From Nocardioides mesophilus (GTDB lineage: Bacteria > Actinomycetota > Actinomycetes > Propionibacteriales > Nocardioidaceae): a DNA stretch of 64,000 nucleotides. The notes beneath the pieces are model-generated. The model was given only the letters and a program-made list of their open reading frames with translations, made no database searches and was not told where the DNA came from. Below are positions 44,408 to 54,263 of the stretch, one piece after another; position 1 is the first letter of the stretch; each line of letters starts with the position of its first letter. The stretch lies in assembly GCF_014395785.1 (NCBI RefSeq), contig NZ_CP060713.1, forward strand, positions 1,392,501-1,456,500. Reading direction: 5' to 3'. The position numbers were made by a program, and so were the translations under genes.

Positions 44408-45541
44408 ATGCGCGTCGCGATCGTCACCGAGTCGTTCCTGCCCCAGGTCAACGGCGTCGCCAACACGGTGCGTCACATCGTCGACCGGCTGGTCACCCGG
44501 GGCCACGAGCCGCTGGTGATCGCGCCCGCGCCCGGCCCCGGCCACTACGGCGACGTCGAGGTGCTCCGGGTCCGCTCCTTCGACCTGCCGCGCTACCGGT
44601 CCTTCCCGGTCGCGCTGCCCGACCTGTCGGTGGAGCGGCGGCTGGCCGCCTTCCGGCCGGACCTGGTGCACCTGGCCTCCCCGATCGTGCTGGGCGCGGC
44701 CGGGCTGCGCGCGGCCCGACGGCTCGACCTGCCCACCGTCGCGGTCTACCAGACCGACGTCGCCGGCTTCGCCCGGCACTACGGGCTCCGGGTCGATCCG
44801 CTGCTCGCCCGGTGGGTGGCGCACCTGCACCGGCGGGCCACCCGGACCCTGGTCCCCTCGCACGCCTCCCGCGAGCACCTCGAGGGCTGGGACGTGCCGA
44901 ACCTGCACCTGTGGCGCCGCGGCATCTCGCTGGACCTGTTCGGCCCGCGGCAGCGCGACCCGCTGCTGGTCCGGTCCTGGACCGGCGGCGATCCCTCGCT
45001 CACCGTGGTCGGCTACGTCGGCCGGCTGGCCGCGGAGAAGCAGGTACGCCGGCTGCGCGAGGTCGCCGCGGTCCCGGGCATCCAGCTCGTCGTGGTCGGC
45101 GACGGCCCGGAACGTCCCTGGCTGGAGCGGCACCTGCCGGGGGCCCGCTTCACCGGGCTGCTGCGCGGTGCCGAGCTCGCGCGGGCCTTCGCCAGCCTCG
45201 ACGTGTTCGTGCACACCGGCGCCTCCGAGACGTTCTGCCAGACCGTGCAGGAGGCGCAGGCCAGCGGGGTCGCGGTGCTGGCTCCGGCCGCGGGCGGGCC
45301 GCTGGACCTCGTCGAGCACCGTCGCACCGGGATGCTCTACCCGCCCGAGGACGCCTCGCTGCTCCGCAGCCACGTCGGCACCCTGGCCGCCAGCCCGGAC
45401 CTGCGCCACCAGCTCGCGGAGCGGGCGTTGCGGCAGGTGTCGCAACGGTCCTGGCCGCAGGTGGTCGACGAGCTGCTCGACGTGCACTACGCCGCCGTAC
45501 TCGCTCCGGCGGGGCACGCCGGCCACCCCACCGCGGCCTGA
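44408..45541 (+). CDS. Glycosyltransferase family 4, probable mannosyltransferase
   Basis: A 377-residue GT-B enzyme. The N-terminal domain begins RVAIVTESFLPQVNGVANTV, and the C-terminal domain has VVGYVGRLAAEKQ, VVVGDGPERPWLE and the nucleotide-sugar motif SETFCQTVQEAQASGVAVLA. The sequence pattern is that of actinobacterial GDP-mannose dependent alpha-mannosyltransferases (MgtA/PimB-like), which build lipomannan-type glycolipids; exact acceptor not readable. ATG 44408 starts at the conserved strand; the upstream extension is not coding-like. Confidence 0.88.
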   Translation: MRVAIVTESFLPQVNGVANTVRHIVDRLVTRGHEPLVIAPAPGPGHYGDVEVLRVRSFDLPRYRSFPVALPDLSVERRLAAFRPDLVHLASPIVLGAAGLRAARRLDLPTVAVYQTDVAGFARHYGLRVDPLLARWVAHLHRRATRTLVPSHASREHLEGWDVPNLHLWRRGISLDLFGPRQRDPLLVRSWTGGDPSLTVVGYVGRLAAEKQVRRLREVAAVPGIQLVVVGDGPERPWLERHLPGARFTGLLRGAELARAFASLDVFVHTGASETFCQTVQEAQASGVAVLAPAAGGPLDLVEHRRTGMLYPPEDASLLRSHVGTLAASPDLRHQLAERALRQVSQRSWPQVVDELLDVHYAAVLAPAGHAGHPTAA

Positions 45542-45554
45542 GGCCGGACCCGCC

Positions 45555-46391
45555 TTGAGCCGCACCCGCGTCTCCGTGATCGGTGCGTCGTCCGCCGCCG
45601 CCACCGCCCTGGCCACGACGGCGCTGGCCCGGGAGCTGCTGCGCCGGCAGGCCCGGACCGCCCGAGCGACCATCCACGTCTCGGACCTGGGCGAGGAGGC
45701 GCACGTCGCCGACCGCACCTACAAGAAGAAGTACGGCGACCCCCTGGACCTGCTGCTGCTCGGCGACTCGATCGCGGCCGGTCTCGGCGCCGACAGGCCG
45801 TCGCACACGCTGGGCGCCCAGCTGGCGAGCCGGCTGGCCAAGGCGACCGGGCGGTCGGTGCGCCTGCACACGGCGGCCCGGGTCGGGTCCGAGTCCTCGA
45901 TGCTGCCGGCCCAGCTCGACGCGCTGCCGGAGGGCTACCACGCCGAGGTGGCGGTGGTCGTCGTCGGCGGCAACGACGTCACCCACCGGGTCCGGATCGC
46001 CGAGTCCACCCGGCACCTCGGCGAGGCGGTGACGCGGTTGCGGGCCGACGGCACGGCGGTGGTGGTCGGCACCTGCCCGGACCTCGGGGCGCTGCGCCCG
46101 GTGCCGCAACCGCTGCGCAGCCTCGGCAGCCGCGCCTCCCGGCAGCTGGCGATCGCGCAGCGCGAGGTCGCCACGTCGCTCGGCGCGCACGCGGTCTCGC
46201 TGGCCACCGTGGTCGGTCCGTTCTTCGTCAGCCGGCCCGACGAGATGTTCGCCCTCGACCGGTTCCACCCCTCGAGCGCCGGCTACCGGCGTACCGCCAA
46301 GGCGTTGCTGCCCAGCGTCCTGGCGGCACTGGGCCACCTCGACGAGCTGCCGTTCGGCCACCATCCGCCGGCCGGCGCCGTCACCGGCTGA
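45555..46391 (+). CDS. SGNH/GDSL-type esterase
   Basis: A 278-residue hydrolase. The four blocks are visible: LLLLGDSIAAGLGAD (catalytic Ser), the Gly block in RVGSESSMLPAQ, VVVVGGNDVTH (Asn block) and DRFHPSSAGYRR (Asp-His). A hydrophobic region near residues 8-27 may be a signal anchor. TTG 45555 gives that region; GTG 45576 is the alternative start. Probably acts at the cell surface on acyl or acetyl esters. It follows the mannosyltransferase by 13 bases. Confidence 0.85.
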   Translation: MSRTRVSVIGASSAAATALATTALARELLRRQARTARATIHVSDLGEEAHVADRTYKKKYGDPLDLLLLGDSIAAGLGADRPSHTLGAQLASRLAKATGRSVRLHTAARVGSESSMLPAQLDALPEGYHAEVAVVVVGGNDVTHRVRIAESTRHLGEAVTRLRADGTAVVVGTCPDLGALRPVPQPLRSLGSRASRQLAIAQREVATSLGAHAVSLATVVGPFFVSRPDEMFALDRFHPSSAGYRRTAKALLPSVLAALGHLDELPFGHHPPAGAVTG

Positions 46392-46520
46392 GGCCGGCCC
46401 CGGCGCGAATCCCCGCACGGGCGGGGCGCGCTCCTCTATCGTCGCGGCATCCGGATCCGCTCCGGGACCCGCACCGGGACCCGCGCCGCGGACAGGCCGG
46501 GAACGCGGACGAGGAGTCGG

Positions 46521-47309
46521 ATGGGCACCGAGCTGGCGCAGGACATGACCGGCCGGGTGGCGCTGGTCACCGGTGGCACCAGCGGGATCGGCCGGGCCAC
46601 CGCCCAGCGGTTCGCCGCGCGCGGGGCCGACGTGGTGGTGTGCGGCCGCGACGCAGACCGCGGCCGGCGGGTCGCCGAGGAGCTGGGCCGCGACGGCAAC
46701 GTCAGCTTCGTCGCCGCGGACGTCACCGACGAGCAGCAGGTGGTCGACCTGCTCGGCACGATGCTCGACCGGCACGGACGGCTGGACTACGCGTTCAACA
46801 ACGCGGCCAACATCGAGGCGGTCACCGGCTCCGGCGCGCTCACCGACACCTCGCTCGCCGAGTTCGAGGGGATCGTCCGGGTGGTCATGACCAGTGCCTG
46901 GCTGTGCATGCGCCACGAGGTGCCGGCGATGCTGGCGACCGGGGGCGGTGCGATCGTGAACACGTCGTCGGTGGACGCCCAGCTGCTCAGCGCCGGCACG
47001 GCGCCGTACGCCGCCGGCAAGCTGGGTCTGGAGGCGCTCACGATCACGACGGCCAAGGAGTTCGCGTCCCGGGGCATCCGGATCAACGCCGTCCGACCCG
47101 GCGCGATCCTCACCCCGATGCTCGAGCGGCACCTCACCGCCGACACCGAGGAGGGGCGGGCCCGCAACCTCGCCCGCTACGAGTCGGTGATCGCGATGGG
47201 GCGGATCGGGGAGCCCCGCGAGGTCGCCGACGTGGTCACCTGGTTGTGCTCGGACGCTGCCTCCTACGTCACCGCGCAGGTGCTCACCGTCGACGGCGCC
47301 ATCGGGTGA
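46521..47309 (+). CDS. Short-chain dehydrogenase/reductase
   Basis: A 262-residue classical SDR using NAD(P)H. The cofactor motif TGGTSGIG is at residues 17-24, NNAA follows the third strand, and the active site is Ser near 149, Tyr163 and Lys167 (YAAGK). The PGAILTPM segment and the C-terminal DGAIG are also standard. Substrate unknown. ATG 46521 follows GACGAGGAGTCGG. Monocistronic. Confidence 0.9.
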   Translation: MGTELAQDMTGRVALVTGGTSGIGRATAQRFAARGADVVVCGRDADRGRRVAEELGRDGNVSFVAADVTDEQQVVDLLGTMLDRHGRLDYAFNNAANIEAVTGSGALTDTSLAEFEGIVRVVMTSAWLCMRHEVPAMLATGGGAIVNTSSVDAQLLSAGTAPYAAGKLGLEALTITTAKEFASRGIRINAVRPGAILTPMLERHLTADTEEGRARNLARYESVIAMGRIGEPREVADVVTWLCSDAASYVTAQVLTVDGAIG

Positions 47310-47451
47310 GAGCCGCCGGCGCCGGGACCAACGGCCCGCCGTTCCGGCCGAGCGACCCTGCCGCCGACCCGGTCCGCTGCACCACCATGGCGGCCAGGAG
47401 TCCGGTCGTGCGGCAGCGCCGGCCGTCTGGGACGACGAAGGAGCGTGGGCG

Positions 47452-49200
47452 ATGGGTGCCGGTGCGCACGGCGGACCACCGGTGGAGACCCCGCTGCTGC
47501 GCCGGATCCGGGAGGCGGTGATCGGCGACGACCAGGTGATGCCCGGACCGTTCGGTCCCCGTCGGGTCACCTACGCCGACTACACCGCGTCGGGGCGGGC
47601 GCTGTCGTTCCTGGAGGACTTCATCCGCGACGAGGTGCTCCCCCGCTACGCCAACACCCACACCGAGTCCAGCGGCACCGGGCTGCAGACGACCCGGCTC
47701 CGCGAGGACGCCCGCGGGATCATCCGCGACGCGGTGGGTGGAGACGAGCAGACCGTGGTCGTCTTCGCCGGGTCGGGCTGCACCGGCGCGATCGACAAGC
47801 TGATCGGCGTCCTCGGCCTGCGGATCCCGTCCGCGCTCGACGACGAGTACCACCTCAGCGAGACCATCCCTCCCACCCGGCGGCCGGTCGTGTTCATCGG
47901 GCCCTACGAGCACCACTCCAACGAGCTGCCCTGGCGGGAGTCGCTGGCCGACGTGGTGGCGATCCCCGAGGACGCCGACGGGCACATCGACCTCACCCGG
48001 CTCGAGACCGAGCTGGTCCGGTTCGCCGACCGGCCGGTGAAGATCGGCAGCTTCTCCGCGGCCAGCAACGTGACCGGGATCCTCAGCGACACCGCCCGCA
48101 TCTCCTCGCTGCTGCACCGGCACGGCGCCTTGTCCTTCTGGGACTTCGCGGCGGCCGGGCCCTACGTGGACATCGACATGTACGGCCCGGACCACGACGA
48201 TCCCCTGTGCTACAAGGACGCGGTCTTCCTGAGCCCGCACAAGTTCATCGGCGGTCCCAGCACCCCCGGCGTGCTCGTCGTACGCCGGGAGCTGCTCACC
48301 AACCGAGTGCCCGACGTGCCGGGCGGCGGGACGGTCGCGTTCGTGAACGCCGACGAGCACCTCTACCTGGCCGACCCGGCGCAGAAGGAGGAGGGCGGCA
48401 CGCCGGCGATCGTCGAGGCGATCCGCGCCGGCCTGGTGTTCCAGCTCAAGGAGGCCGTCGGGATCGAGGTGATCCGCGAGCACGAGGAGAGCTACCTGCG
48501 TCGCGCCCTGGCGCGCTGGCAGCAGGAACCGACCATCGAGGTGCTCGGCAACCCCGAGGCCGAACGGCTCTCGATCGTCTCCTTCGTGGTCCGCGCGCTC
48601 AGCGGTCGCTACCTGCACCACAACTTCGTGGTGGCGCTGCTCAACGACCTGTTCGGCATCCAGTCGCGCGGCGGATGCTCGTGCGCGGGACCGTACGGCC
48701 ACAGGCTGCTGGGCATCGACCTCGAGCGGTCCCACGAGTTCGAGCGCGAGATCAGCCACGGCTGCGAGGGCATCAAGCCGGGCTGGGTGCGGGTGAACTT
48801 CAACTACTTCATCTCCGAGGCGGTCTTCGACTACATCGTCGAGGCCGTGCGGCTGGTCGCCCGCGACGGGTGGCGGCTGCTCGGCGACTACCGCTTCGAC
48901 GCCGCCCGGGGGATCTGGGTGCACCGTGACGGACCGGTCGAGCCGCCGCTGCGCCTGCGCCAGGTCGGCTACGGGCCGGACGGTTCGATGCGGTTCCCGC
49001 GGCTCGCGGACACCGCCCCGGAGAGCATCCTGGGCGAGTACCTCGAGCAGGCGGCGGCCGTGCTCGACGCGGCGCCGGCACCCGACGTGGGCGGTGCCGA
49101 GGCCGTCGTGTCCGCGGACTTCGAGCAGCTGCGCTGGTTCGAGCTCCCCGGCGTGTGCCTGTCCGAGCGGCGCGTTGCGGCGGGCACCCGGGCACGCTAG
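47452..49200 (+). CDS. Class V aminotransferase-fold PLP enzyme (cysteine desulfurase-like)
   Basis: A 582-residue PLP enzyme, longer than typical cysteine desulfurases (about 400). The core spans residues 20-480: THTESSGTGLQTTRLREDAR, VVVFAGSGCTGAIDKLIGVL, IGPYEHHSNELPWRE, and SPHKFIGGPSTPGVLVV with the PLP lysine at 264. GGCSCAGPYGHRLLGID carries the possible active cysteines. The extra C-terminus of about 90 residues is less conserved-looking. Whether it releases sulfur, selenium or transfers amino groups cannot be told. The stop shares CTAG with the convergent next gene. Confidence 0.88.
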   Translation: MGAGAHGGPPVETPLLRRIREAVIGDDQVMPGPFGPRRVTYADYTASGRALSFLEDFIRDEVLPRYANTHTESSGTGLQTTRLREDARGIIRDAVGGDEQTVVVFAGSGCTGAIDKLIGVLGLRIPSALDDEYHLSETIPPTRRPVVFIGPYEHHSNELPWRESLADVVAIPEDADGHIDLTRLETELVRFADRPVKIGSFSAASNVTGILSDTARISSLLHRHGALSFWDFAAAGPYVDIDMYGPDHDDPLCYKDAVFLSPHKFIGGPSTPGVLVVRRELLTNRVPDVPGGGTVAFVNADEHLYLADPAQKEEGGTPAIVEAIRAGLVFQLKEAVGIEVIREHEESYLRRALARWQQEPTIEVLGNPEAERLSIVSFVVRALSGRYLHHNFVVALLNDLFGIQSRGGCSCAGPYGHRLLGIDLERSHEFEREISHGCEGIKPGWVRVNFNYFISEAVFDYIVEAVRLVARDGWRLLGDYRFDAARGIWVHRDGPVEPPLRLRQVGYGPDGSMRFPRLADTAPESILGEYLEQAAAVLDAAPAPDVGGAEAVVSADFEQLRWFELPGVCLSERRVAAGTRAR

Positions 49201-50429
49201 CCGGGCTGGCCCGGCGGCAACCGGCGGCCGGTGCGCGGCAGCAGCGGACGGCCCCCGGTGCGCAGCCGCACCTGCCGCCGGATGCGTTCGTCGAGGCCCA
49301 GCTCGCTCAGCAGCCGCTTGACCGTCGACATCACCGCGAAGTGCAGCTCGGAGATCACCCGGTCGGTGTCCATGAGCAGCAGGTCGCTCAGGCGCGCCCG
49401 GGCCTCGTGGAGTCCGTCGAGGGCCTCCTTCATCCGGTCGATCTGCGGGGTGACCCCCCGTTGCTGCGGCTCCGCCTCGGCACGCACCAGCTCGCCGAAC
49501 GCGGCGACGCCGGCCGCCATCTCCTCGAACACCTGGGCGAGCCCCATCAGCACGGCGGTGCCGCGCTCGTCGTCGGGCCAGTCGGGGTCGGAGGTGGCGT
49601 CGCGCACCGAGCGGAACATGCCGCGGACCGCGACCGCGGTGTGCTCGAGCGCCTCGAGGCCCTGGCGGAGCCCGGGCCCGACGTCCGGGGTTCCCAGGGC
49701 GCGCACGTTGAGCCGGCGGCCCTGCTCGGCGCGGAGCAGCGCGGCGCCGACCCGCGGGATGTCGTGGGTGATCACGCGGGCGTCGTCCAGCCACCCCGAC
49801 GTGTGCGCGACCACCGCGGGCCCCGCCGCGTCGTGCTCGACCACCTCCTCGGCGGCCCGGTCCAGGAGCACGCTGAGCTCGTCGGCGAGGTTCTTGATGG
49901 CGCTCCCCGCGTCCCCGGTGGCCACCTTCGGCGGGAACAGCAGGTTGGTCACGACCCCGACGGCCGCGCCGACCAGGGTCTCGGCGATGCGCTGCCAGCC
50001 GGCCGACTCCGCGCCGAGCGATCCGACCCCGAGGACCAGCATGGCGCTGATCGCCACCTCGATCAGGTTCGACTTCAGCCGCAGCGCCTGCCCGATCATG
50101 ATCGACACCGCGATCAGGATCCCGAGGCTCCACCAGGCGAGCGGGACGATGGCGGAGAAGGCGACCGCGAGGGACACCCCGGCGACCACGCTGACGACCC
50201 GGTCCAACCCGCTGGCGACCAGGGTCACCGGGGTCACCTGCACCACCAGCAGCGCGGTCAGCGGCGCCAGCAGCGGCTGGGTGCCCGGGAACAAGGCCAG
50301 CGCGACCACATAGCTGGCGACCGCGGCCATGGTCAGCCGCAGCGCCCACGCCACCGCGGCGGCGCCGCCCCGGCGGAACCGGTCGCGCTGCACGGCGAGG
50401 TTGCGGGCCAGCGCGGCGCGCGCGGTCAT
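49197..50429 (-). CDS. FUSC-like / aromatic acid exporter family membrane protein
   Basis: A 410-residue protein with six hydrophobic segments in residues 25-165 (for example LRLTMAAVASYVVALALFP and VGAAVGVVTNLLFPPK) followed by a long helical cytoplasmic half with heptad-like patterns. This is the layout of FUSC/ArAE proteins, believed to export organic acids. ATG 50429. It meets the upstream PLP enzyme gene tail to tail with a four-base overlap. Confidence 0.82.
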   Translation of the reverse strand: MTARAALARNLAVQRDRFRRGGAAAVAWALRLTMAAVASYVVALALFPGTQPLLAPLTALLVVQVTPVTLVASGLDRVVSVVAGVSLAVAFSAIVPLAWWSLGILIAVSIMIGQALRLKSNLIEVAISAMLVLGVGSLGAESAGWQRIAETLVGAAVGVVTNLLFPPKVATGDAGSAIKNLADELSVLLDRAAEEVVEHDAAGPAVVAHTSGWLDDARVITHDIPRVGAALLRAEQGRRLNVRALGTPDVGPGLRQGLEALEHTAVAVRGMFRSVRDATSDPDWPDDERGTAVLMGLAQVFEEMAAGVAAFGELVRAEAEPQQRGVTPQIDRMKEALDGLHEARARLSDLLLMDTDRVISELHFAVMSTVKRLLSELGLDERIRRQVRLRTGGRPLLPRTGRRLPPGQPG

Positions 50430-50631
50430 CGGAGCATCCGGACGCCGGCCGAACGCCGTCGTGGACCCACCTGTTCACCTCCTGTCGCTCAGGTCCGGAA
50501 CGCGAGGTTGGAAACGAGACCCATGCTCCACCAGAGGTCCTCATGGTGGCCACAACGGGTCATGGGCGCGGTGCCGGAGCGCTTGGAGACTGAAACGAAC
50601 CGGTCGACACCACACGTAGGGGGTTTCCGTG

Positions 50632-52368
50632 ATGCGCAGGTGGATCTCTGCTCGAAGCACCAGCCGGGTCGGCGCGGCCCTGGCAGCAAGCGCGACGTTG
50701 GTCGCACTCAGCTCGGTCGGGACCCCGGCGTCCGGCAGCGAGGACCCGGTCGACGGCCGGGTGCACCTCAACCTCTCCGGAAGCGCCCTCATGCTGCAGG
50801 GCCTCGCCTCCGCGGGCGCGCTCGGCGGCGGCGCGATCGACAACAAGACCTGCACGTCGTCCGGTACGCCGAGCGCGGACATCGACCTGAGCTGCGACGA
50901 CCCGATCAGCCCCGAGGACGAGACGCCGATCGTCGTCGACCCGGCGAACCCCGACCACCTCCTGGCCGGCTCCAACGACTACCACCTCACCTTCAAGGGC
51001 TCCACGCTGCAGGCCCGCATCCCGACCGGCTTCTTCGTCTCCTTCGACGGGGGCGCCACCTGGACCGACGGGCAGATCCCGATGGGCTCCGGCGCGGGCG
51101 GCGGCAACGGCGACCCCTCGCCGGCGTTCAACCGCAAGTTCGGCACCGCCCACATGGCGCAGCTCAACGCCAGCTGCACCTCGGTGGGCAACACCGGCAA
51201 CTGCGGCTCGCTGAGCGTCAGCGTCGCGACCTCCCGCGACGGCGGCCGGACCTGGGCGCAGCCGGTCACCGTGGCCCAGGGCCGCGGCTCGATCACCCCG
51301 TCGCCGAACGCCGTGTTCAACGACAAGGAGTGGCTGACCGCCGACAACGACCCGGGCTCCCCGTTCTACGGCCGGATGTACCTCACCTGGTCGCGCTTCG
51401 CGCTGGACCGCGGCGCGTACGTCGAGTCGCCGATCTACCTCTCCACCTCCGACGACGGTGGCCGCAGCTGGACGGCCGGGCGCCCCATCAGCGGCAGCAA
51501 CCCCGCCGTCTGCACGTTCCAGACCAGCGGGCCCGCCGGCGTCTGCGACGAGGACCAGTTCTCGGTGCCGGTGGTGCTGCCGGACGGCACCGTCGCGGTG
51601 CACTTCCAGAACAACCAGCACCAGGCCGCCTGGGAGACCCCCGACGAGGCGGAGTCCACGATCATGGTGGTCCGCTCCACCGACGGAGGCGCCACCTGGT
51701 CGGCACCGGTGCCGGTGGCCGACCTCGAGGACGGCGGCATCGACAACGGCAACGCCGGCGCGGACTACCCGATCAACGTCGACGGGCGGGCGACGCAGAC
51801 CGGGCACCAGTTCCGGACCCAGTCGGTGCAGGGCATGACCGCCGACCCGGTGACCGGCAGGCTCTACGTCTTCTGGACCGACAACCGCGACGGCGTACGC
51901 GACACCGCCGAGCCGGTCACGCACACCAACGTCTTCGTCGCCACGTCCGCCGATCGGGGCGCTACCTGGTCCGCGCCGATCCGGGTCACCTCCGGGCCGG
52001 CCGACAAGTGGATGCCCTGGGCAGCGGCACACGACGGGAAGCTGGCCGTCGGCTACATGGACGGCACCGCCGACTACCCCACCCGGGACACGTACGGCTT
52101 CACGATCGCCACCTCCACCGACGACGGCGCGACCTGGAGCTACCAGTCGGCGTCCACCGCGCAGTCCGACCCCGACCACTCGCTGTGGTTCCGCGCCGGG
52201 GTGGCGGGCTGCGTCGAGTGCTCGCGGTTCATCGGCGACTACAACGGCCTGGCGATGGACTCGCAGGGCCGGGTGCACGCCACCTGGGCGGACCAGCGGC
52301 GCGTCGCCACCGTCGCCGCCCTGGACCGGACCGGCACCCCTGGTGACGTCTACTACGCCCGCCGCTGA
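50632..52368 (+). CDS. Secreted six-bladed Asp-box (sialidase-type) protein
   Basis: A 578-residue exported protein. A signal peptide covers residues 1-36 (ALAASATLVALSSVGTPASG). Six Asp-box repeats of the form S-x-D-x-G-x-x-W are present: SFDGGATWTDG, TSRDGGRTWAQP, STSDDGGRSWTAG, RSTDGGATWSAP, TSADRGATWSAP and TSTDDGATWSYQ, which mark a beta-propeller as in sialidases. The arginine triad of true sialidases is not evident, so the substrate is unknown. A GTG three bases upstream is an alternative start; AGGGGG lies at 50617. Confidence 0.85.
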   Translation: MRRWISARSTSRVGAALAASATLVALSSVGTPASGSEDPVDGRVHLNLSGSALMLQGLASAGALGGGAIDNKTCTSSGTPSADIDLSCDDPISPEDETPIVVDPANPDHLLAGSNDYHLTFKGSTLQARIPTGFFVSFDGGATWTDGQIPMGSGAGGGNGDPSPAFNRKFGTAHMAQLNASCTSVGNTGNCGSLSVSVATSRDGGRTWAQPVTVAQGRGSITPSPNAVFNDKEWLTADNDPGSPFYGRMYLTWSRFALDRGAYVESPIYLSTSDDGGRSWTAGRPISGSNPAVCTFQTSGPAGVCDEDQFSVPVVLPDGTVAVHFQNNQHQAAWETPDEAESTIMVVRSTDGGATWSAPVPVADLEDGGIDNGNAGADYPINVDGRATQTGHQFRTQSVQGMTADPVTGRLYVFWTDNRDGVRDTAEPVTHTNVFVATSADRGATWSAPIRVTSGPADKWMPWAAAHDGKLAVGYMDGTADYPTRDTYGFTIATSTDDGATWSYQSASTAQSDPDHSLWFRAGVAGCVECSRFIGDYNGLAMDSQGRVHATWADQRRVATVAALDRTGTPGDVYYARR

Positions 52369-52413
52369 GCGGCGCGGGCTCGCGCACCATCCCTCGAAGG
52401 AAGGAAGCTCCTC

Positions 52414-53067
52414 ATGCACCTGCGTCTCACCTCGGTGGCCACCGCACTGCTGGTCGGCGGCACCACGCTGGTCGCCACGACCGGAACCGCCCAGGCCGCG
52501 CCCGATCAGCAGCAGCTCGGCACCCGGAGCCTGGCCGACGTCCTCGCCGCTGACGGTCACGGCTTCGACAAGAACCCTCGCGACTTCGACGTCTTCGACG
52601 CGATCCTGGCACGGATCCTGGCGGCCCGGCCGGACAGCCGGCTGGCGATCCTGACCCAGGGCGAGCGGAGGGTCACGGCCTTCCTCCCCACCGACGGGGC
52701 CTTCCGCCGCTTTGGGGTCGCCGTGACCGATCACCGGATCGCCTCGGAGCGTCGCCTGGCAGCCGCACTGTGGGACTCCGCCGGCGGCACGCGGCGGGAG
52801 CGGGTCGAGCTGACGAGCAAGTTCCTGCTCTTCCACGTGGTCCGTGGCCAGACGCTCACCCGGGCGCAGCTGCGGGCCGCGGCCCCCACCGAGCTGACCC
52901 CGATGCCGGGTGGCGTGATCCGGGTCCGGATCCGGGACGGGCAGCTCTTCGTGCTGGACCGGGAGCCCGCCTCACCGCCGGCCCGGACGATCCCGGCCCT
53001 GCGCAACATCAACGAGGGCAACCGGCAGATCGCCCACGGCATCGACCAGGTGATGAGCCCGTTCTAG
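52414..53067 (+). CDS. Secreted fasciclin (FAS1)-like protein
   Basis: A 217-residue exported protein. Signal peptide at residues 1-29 (LLVGGTTLVATTGTAQAA). The remainder resembles a FAS1 domain: SLADVLAADG, FDVFDAILARILAARPD, VTAFLPTDGAFRRF (the FAPTD-like block), LLFHVVRGQTLT (the YH block) and INEGNRQIAHGIDQVMSP (the closing segment). FAS1 proteins mediate adhesion. ATG 52414 follows GAAGGAAGC, 45 bases after the propeller gene, so the two may form an operon of secreted proteins. Confidence 0.82.
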   Translation: MHLRLTSVATALLVGGTTLVATTGTAQAAPDQQQLGTRSLADVLAADGHGFDKNPRDFDVFDAILARILAARPDSRLAILTQGERRVTAFLPTDGAFRRFGVAVTDHRIASERRLAAALWDSAGGTRRERVELTSKFLLFHVVRGQTLTRAQLRAAAPTELTPMPGGVIRVRIRDGQLFVLDREPASPPARTIPALRNINEGNRQIAHGIDQVMSPF

Positions 53068-53089
53068 CCTGCTGGGCGCCATCGCTGGG

Positions 53090-54262
53090 TCACCGGCTCC
53101 TGACCAGCACGCAGCGGGCCGGCTGGGGGCTGCAGCGTGCCATCCGCTCCTCCCCGGCACCCTCGCGGACCACCCCGGAGACGAGGTGCTCGTCGTCCTC
53201 CCACACCCACGTGCGGACCAGGAAGTCCCAACCCGCCGGGGGCGTGAGCGTGGCCGTCCGGCTGCCGTCGACGGACCGTGCCTGGAGCGCGGGGACCGAG
53301 GTGGCCTCACCACCGGTGGTCCCGGGAGCGGTCCAGGCCAGCCAGCGGGCCCCCGGGCTCACCACGAGGTCGTCGTGGGCCGGCAGGCCGCCGGTCCGGG
53401 TCATCTCGCCGGCATCGGAGAGCTCGGCCAGGTAGGGCTCCCCGCCGGCACCGTCGGTCACGACCAGGCCGGCAGAGGTCCCCGCCAGGATCTCCTGCCC
53501 CGGCGCGGTCACGCTCAGGTCGACGGTGTCGTCGCCGGCTGCCGCGAGAGGCAGCCACAGCAGGCTGGTCCTCGTCCCCTGGGCGATCACCCTGCCGTCG
53601 TCCGTGACGGCCCGGATGGTGACCGCGCTGCCGTCCTGACGGTCGCCGAGGTCGATCGGGACGCCTCCCGGCTGCTCCCCGCCGGCGTCGGTCTCGACGA
53701 AGGTGAGGCTGCCCCGGCCGTTCTCGACGCCGGTCGCGGCGACGTACCGGCCGTTCGGCGAGAGGACCGGCGGTACGTCGTGCGCGCCGGTGAGCTCGTT
53801 CGGCACCGGTCCCCGGCCCCACCACCAGGTGCCGTCGGTGCGCAGCGCGAGCCATCCGGATTCACCGGCCTGCACGGACCACCAGCTGCCCGGCACCAGC
53901 CCGCCGTCGACGTACAACCGCTGCCCGAGGACGTAGGGGACGCTCGGAGAGCTCGTCGAGAGACGGCCGACCGGGTCGGTGCTGGGGACGCTCGGCGCGC
54001 TCGTGGGGAGCGGGTCGACCGAGTCGGTGCTGCTGGGCGTGGTCGGAGCCGGGGCAGGCGCCGGCTCCTGGTGGTCACGGACCTGCGCCACCGTGGCGAC
54101 GCCGGCGACGACCAGCACGACCGAGGCAGCGACCAGCAGCGGCTGCCACTGCCGCCGCGTGCGGGGCGGCTCCTGCGCCACCGGCGGCATGGGTGGGACC
54201 GGCAGTCCGTCGGCCACCTCGCGCAGCTCACGACCCAGGGTCTCCTCGATGTCGATGAACAT
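53090..54262 (-). CDS. Membrane-anchored sensor-like protein paired with second ECF sigma factor
   Basis: A 390-residue protein with a short cytoplasmic part (residues 1-40, FIDIEETLGRELREVADGL), one membrane helix near residues 42-60 and a Pro/Thr/Ser linker rich in repeats (TSAPSVPSTDPVGRLSTSSP region), then an outside domain with propeller-like strands (GSWWSVQAGESGWLALR). It starts two bases after the sigma stop. By position it is the likely anti-sigma or sensor, as for the pair at 37172. Confidence 0.72.
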   Translation of the reverse strand: MFIDIEETLGRELREVADGLPVPPMPPVAQEPPRTRRQWQPLLVAASVVLVVAGVATVAQVRDHQEPAPAPAPTTPSSTDSVDPLPTSAPSVPSTDPVGRLSTSSPSVPYVLGQRLYVDGGLVPGSWWSVQAGESGWLALRTDGTWWWGRGPVPNELTGAHDVPPVLSPNGRYVAATGVENGRGSLTFVETDAGGEQPGGVPIDLGDRQDGSAVTIRAVTDDGRVIAQGTRTSLLWLPLAAAGDDTVDLSVTAPGQEILAGTSAGLVVTDGAGGEPYLAELSDAGEMTRTGGLPAHDDLVVSPGARWLAWTAPGTTGGEATSVPALQARSVDGSRTATLTPPAGWDFLVRTWVWEDDEHLVSGVVREGAGEERMARCSPQPARCVLVRSR

Positions 54263-54263
54263 G

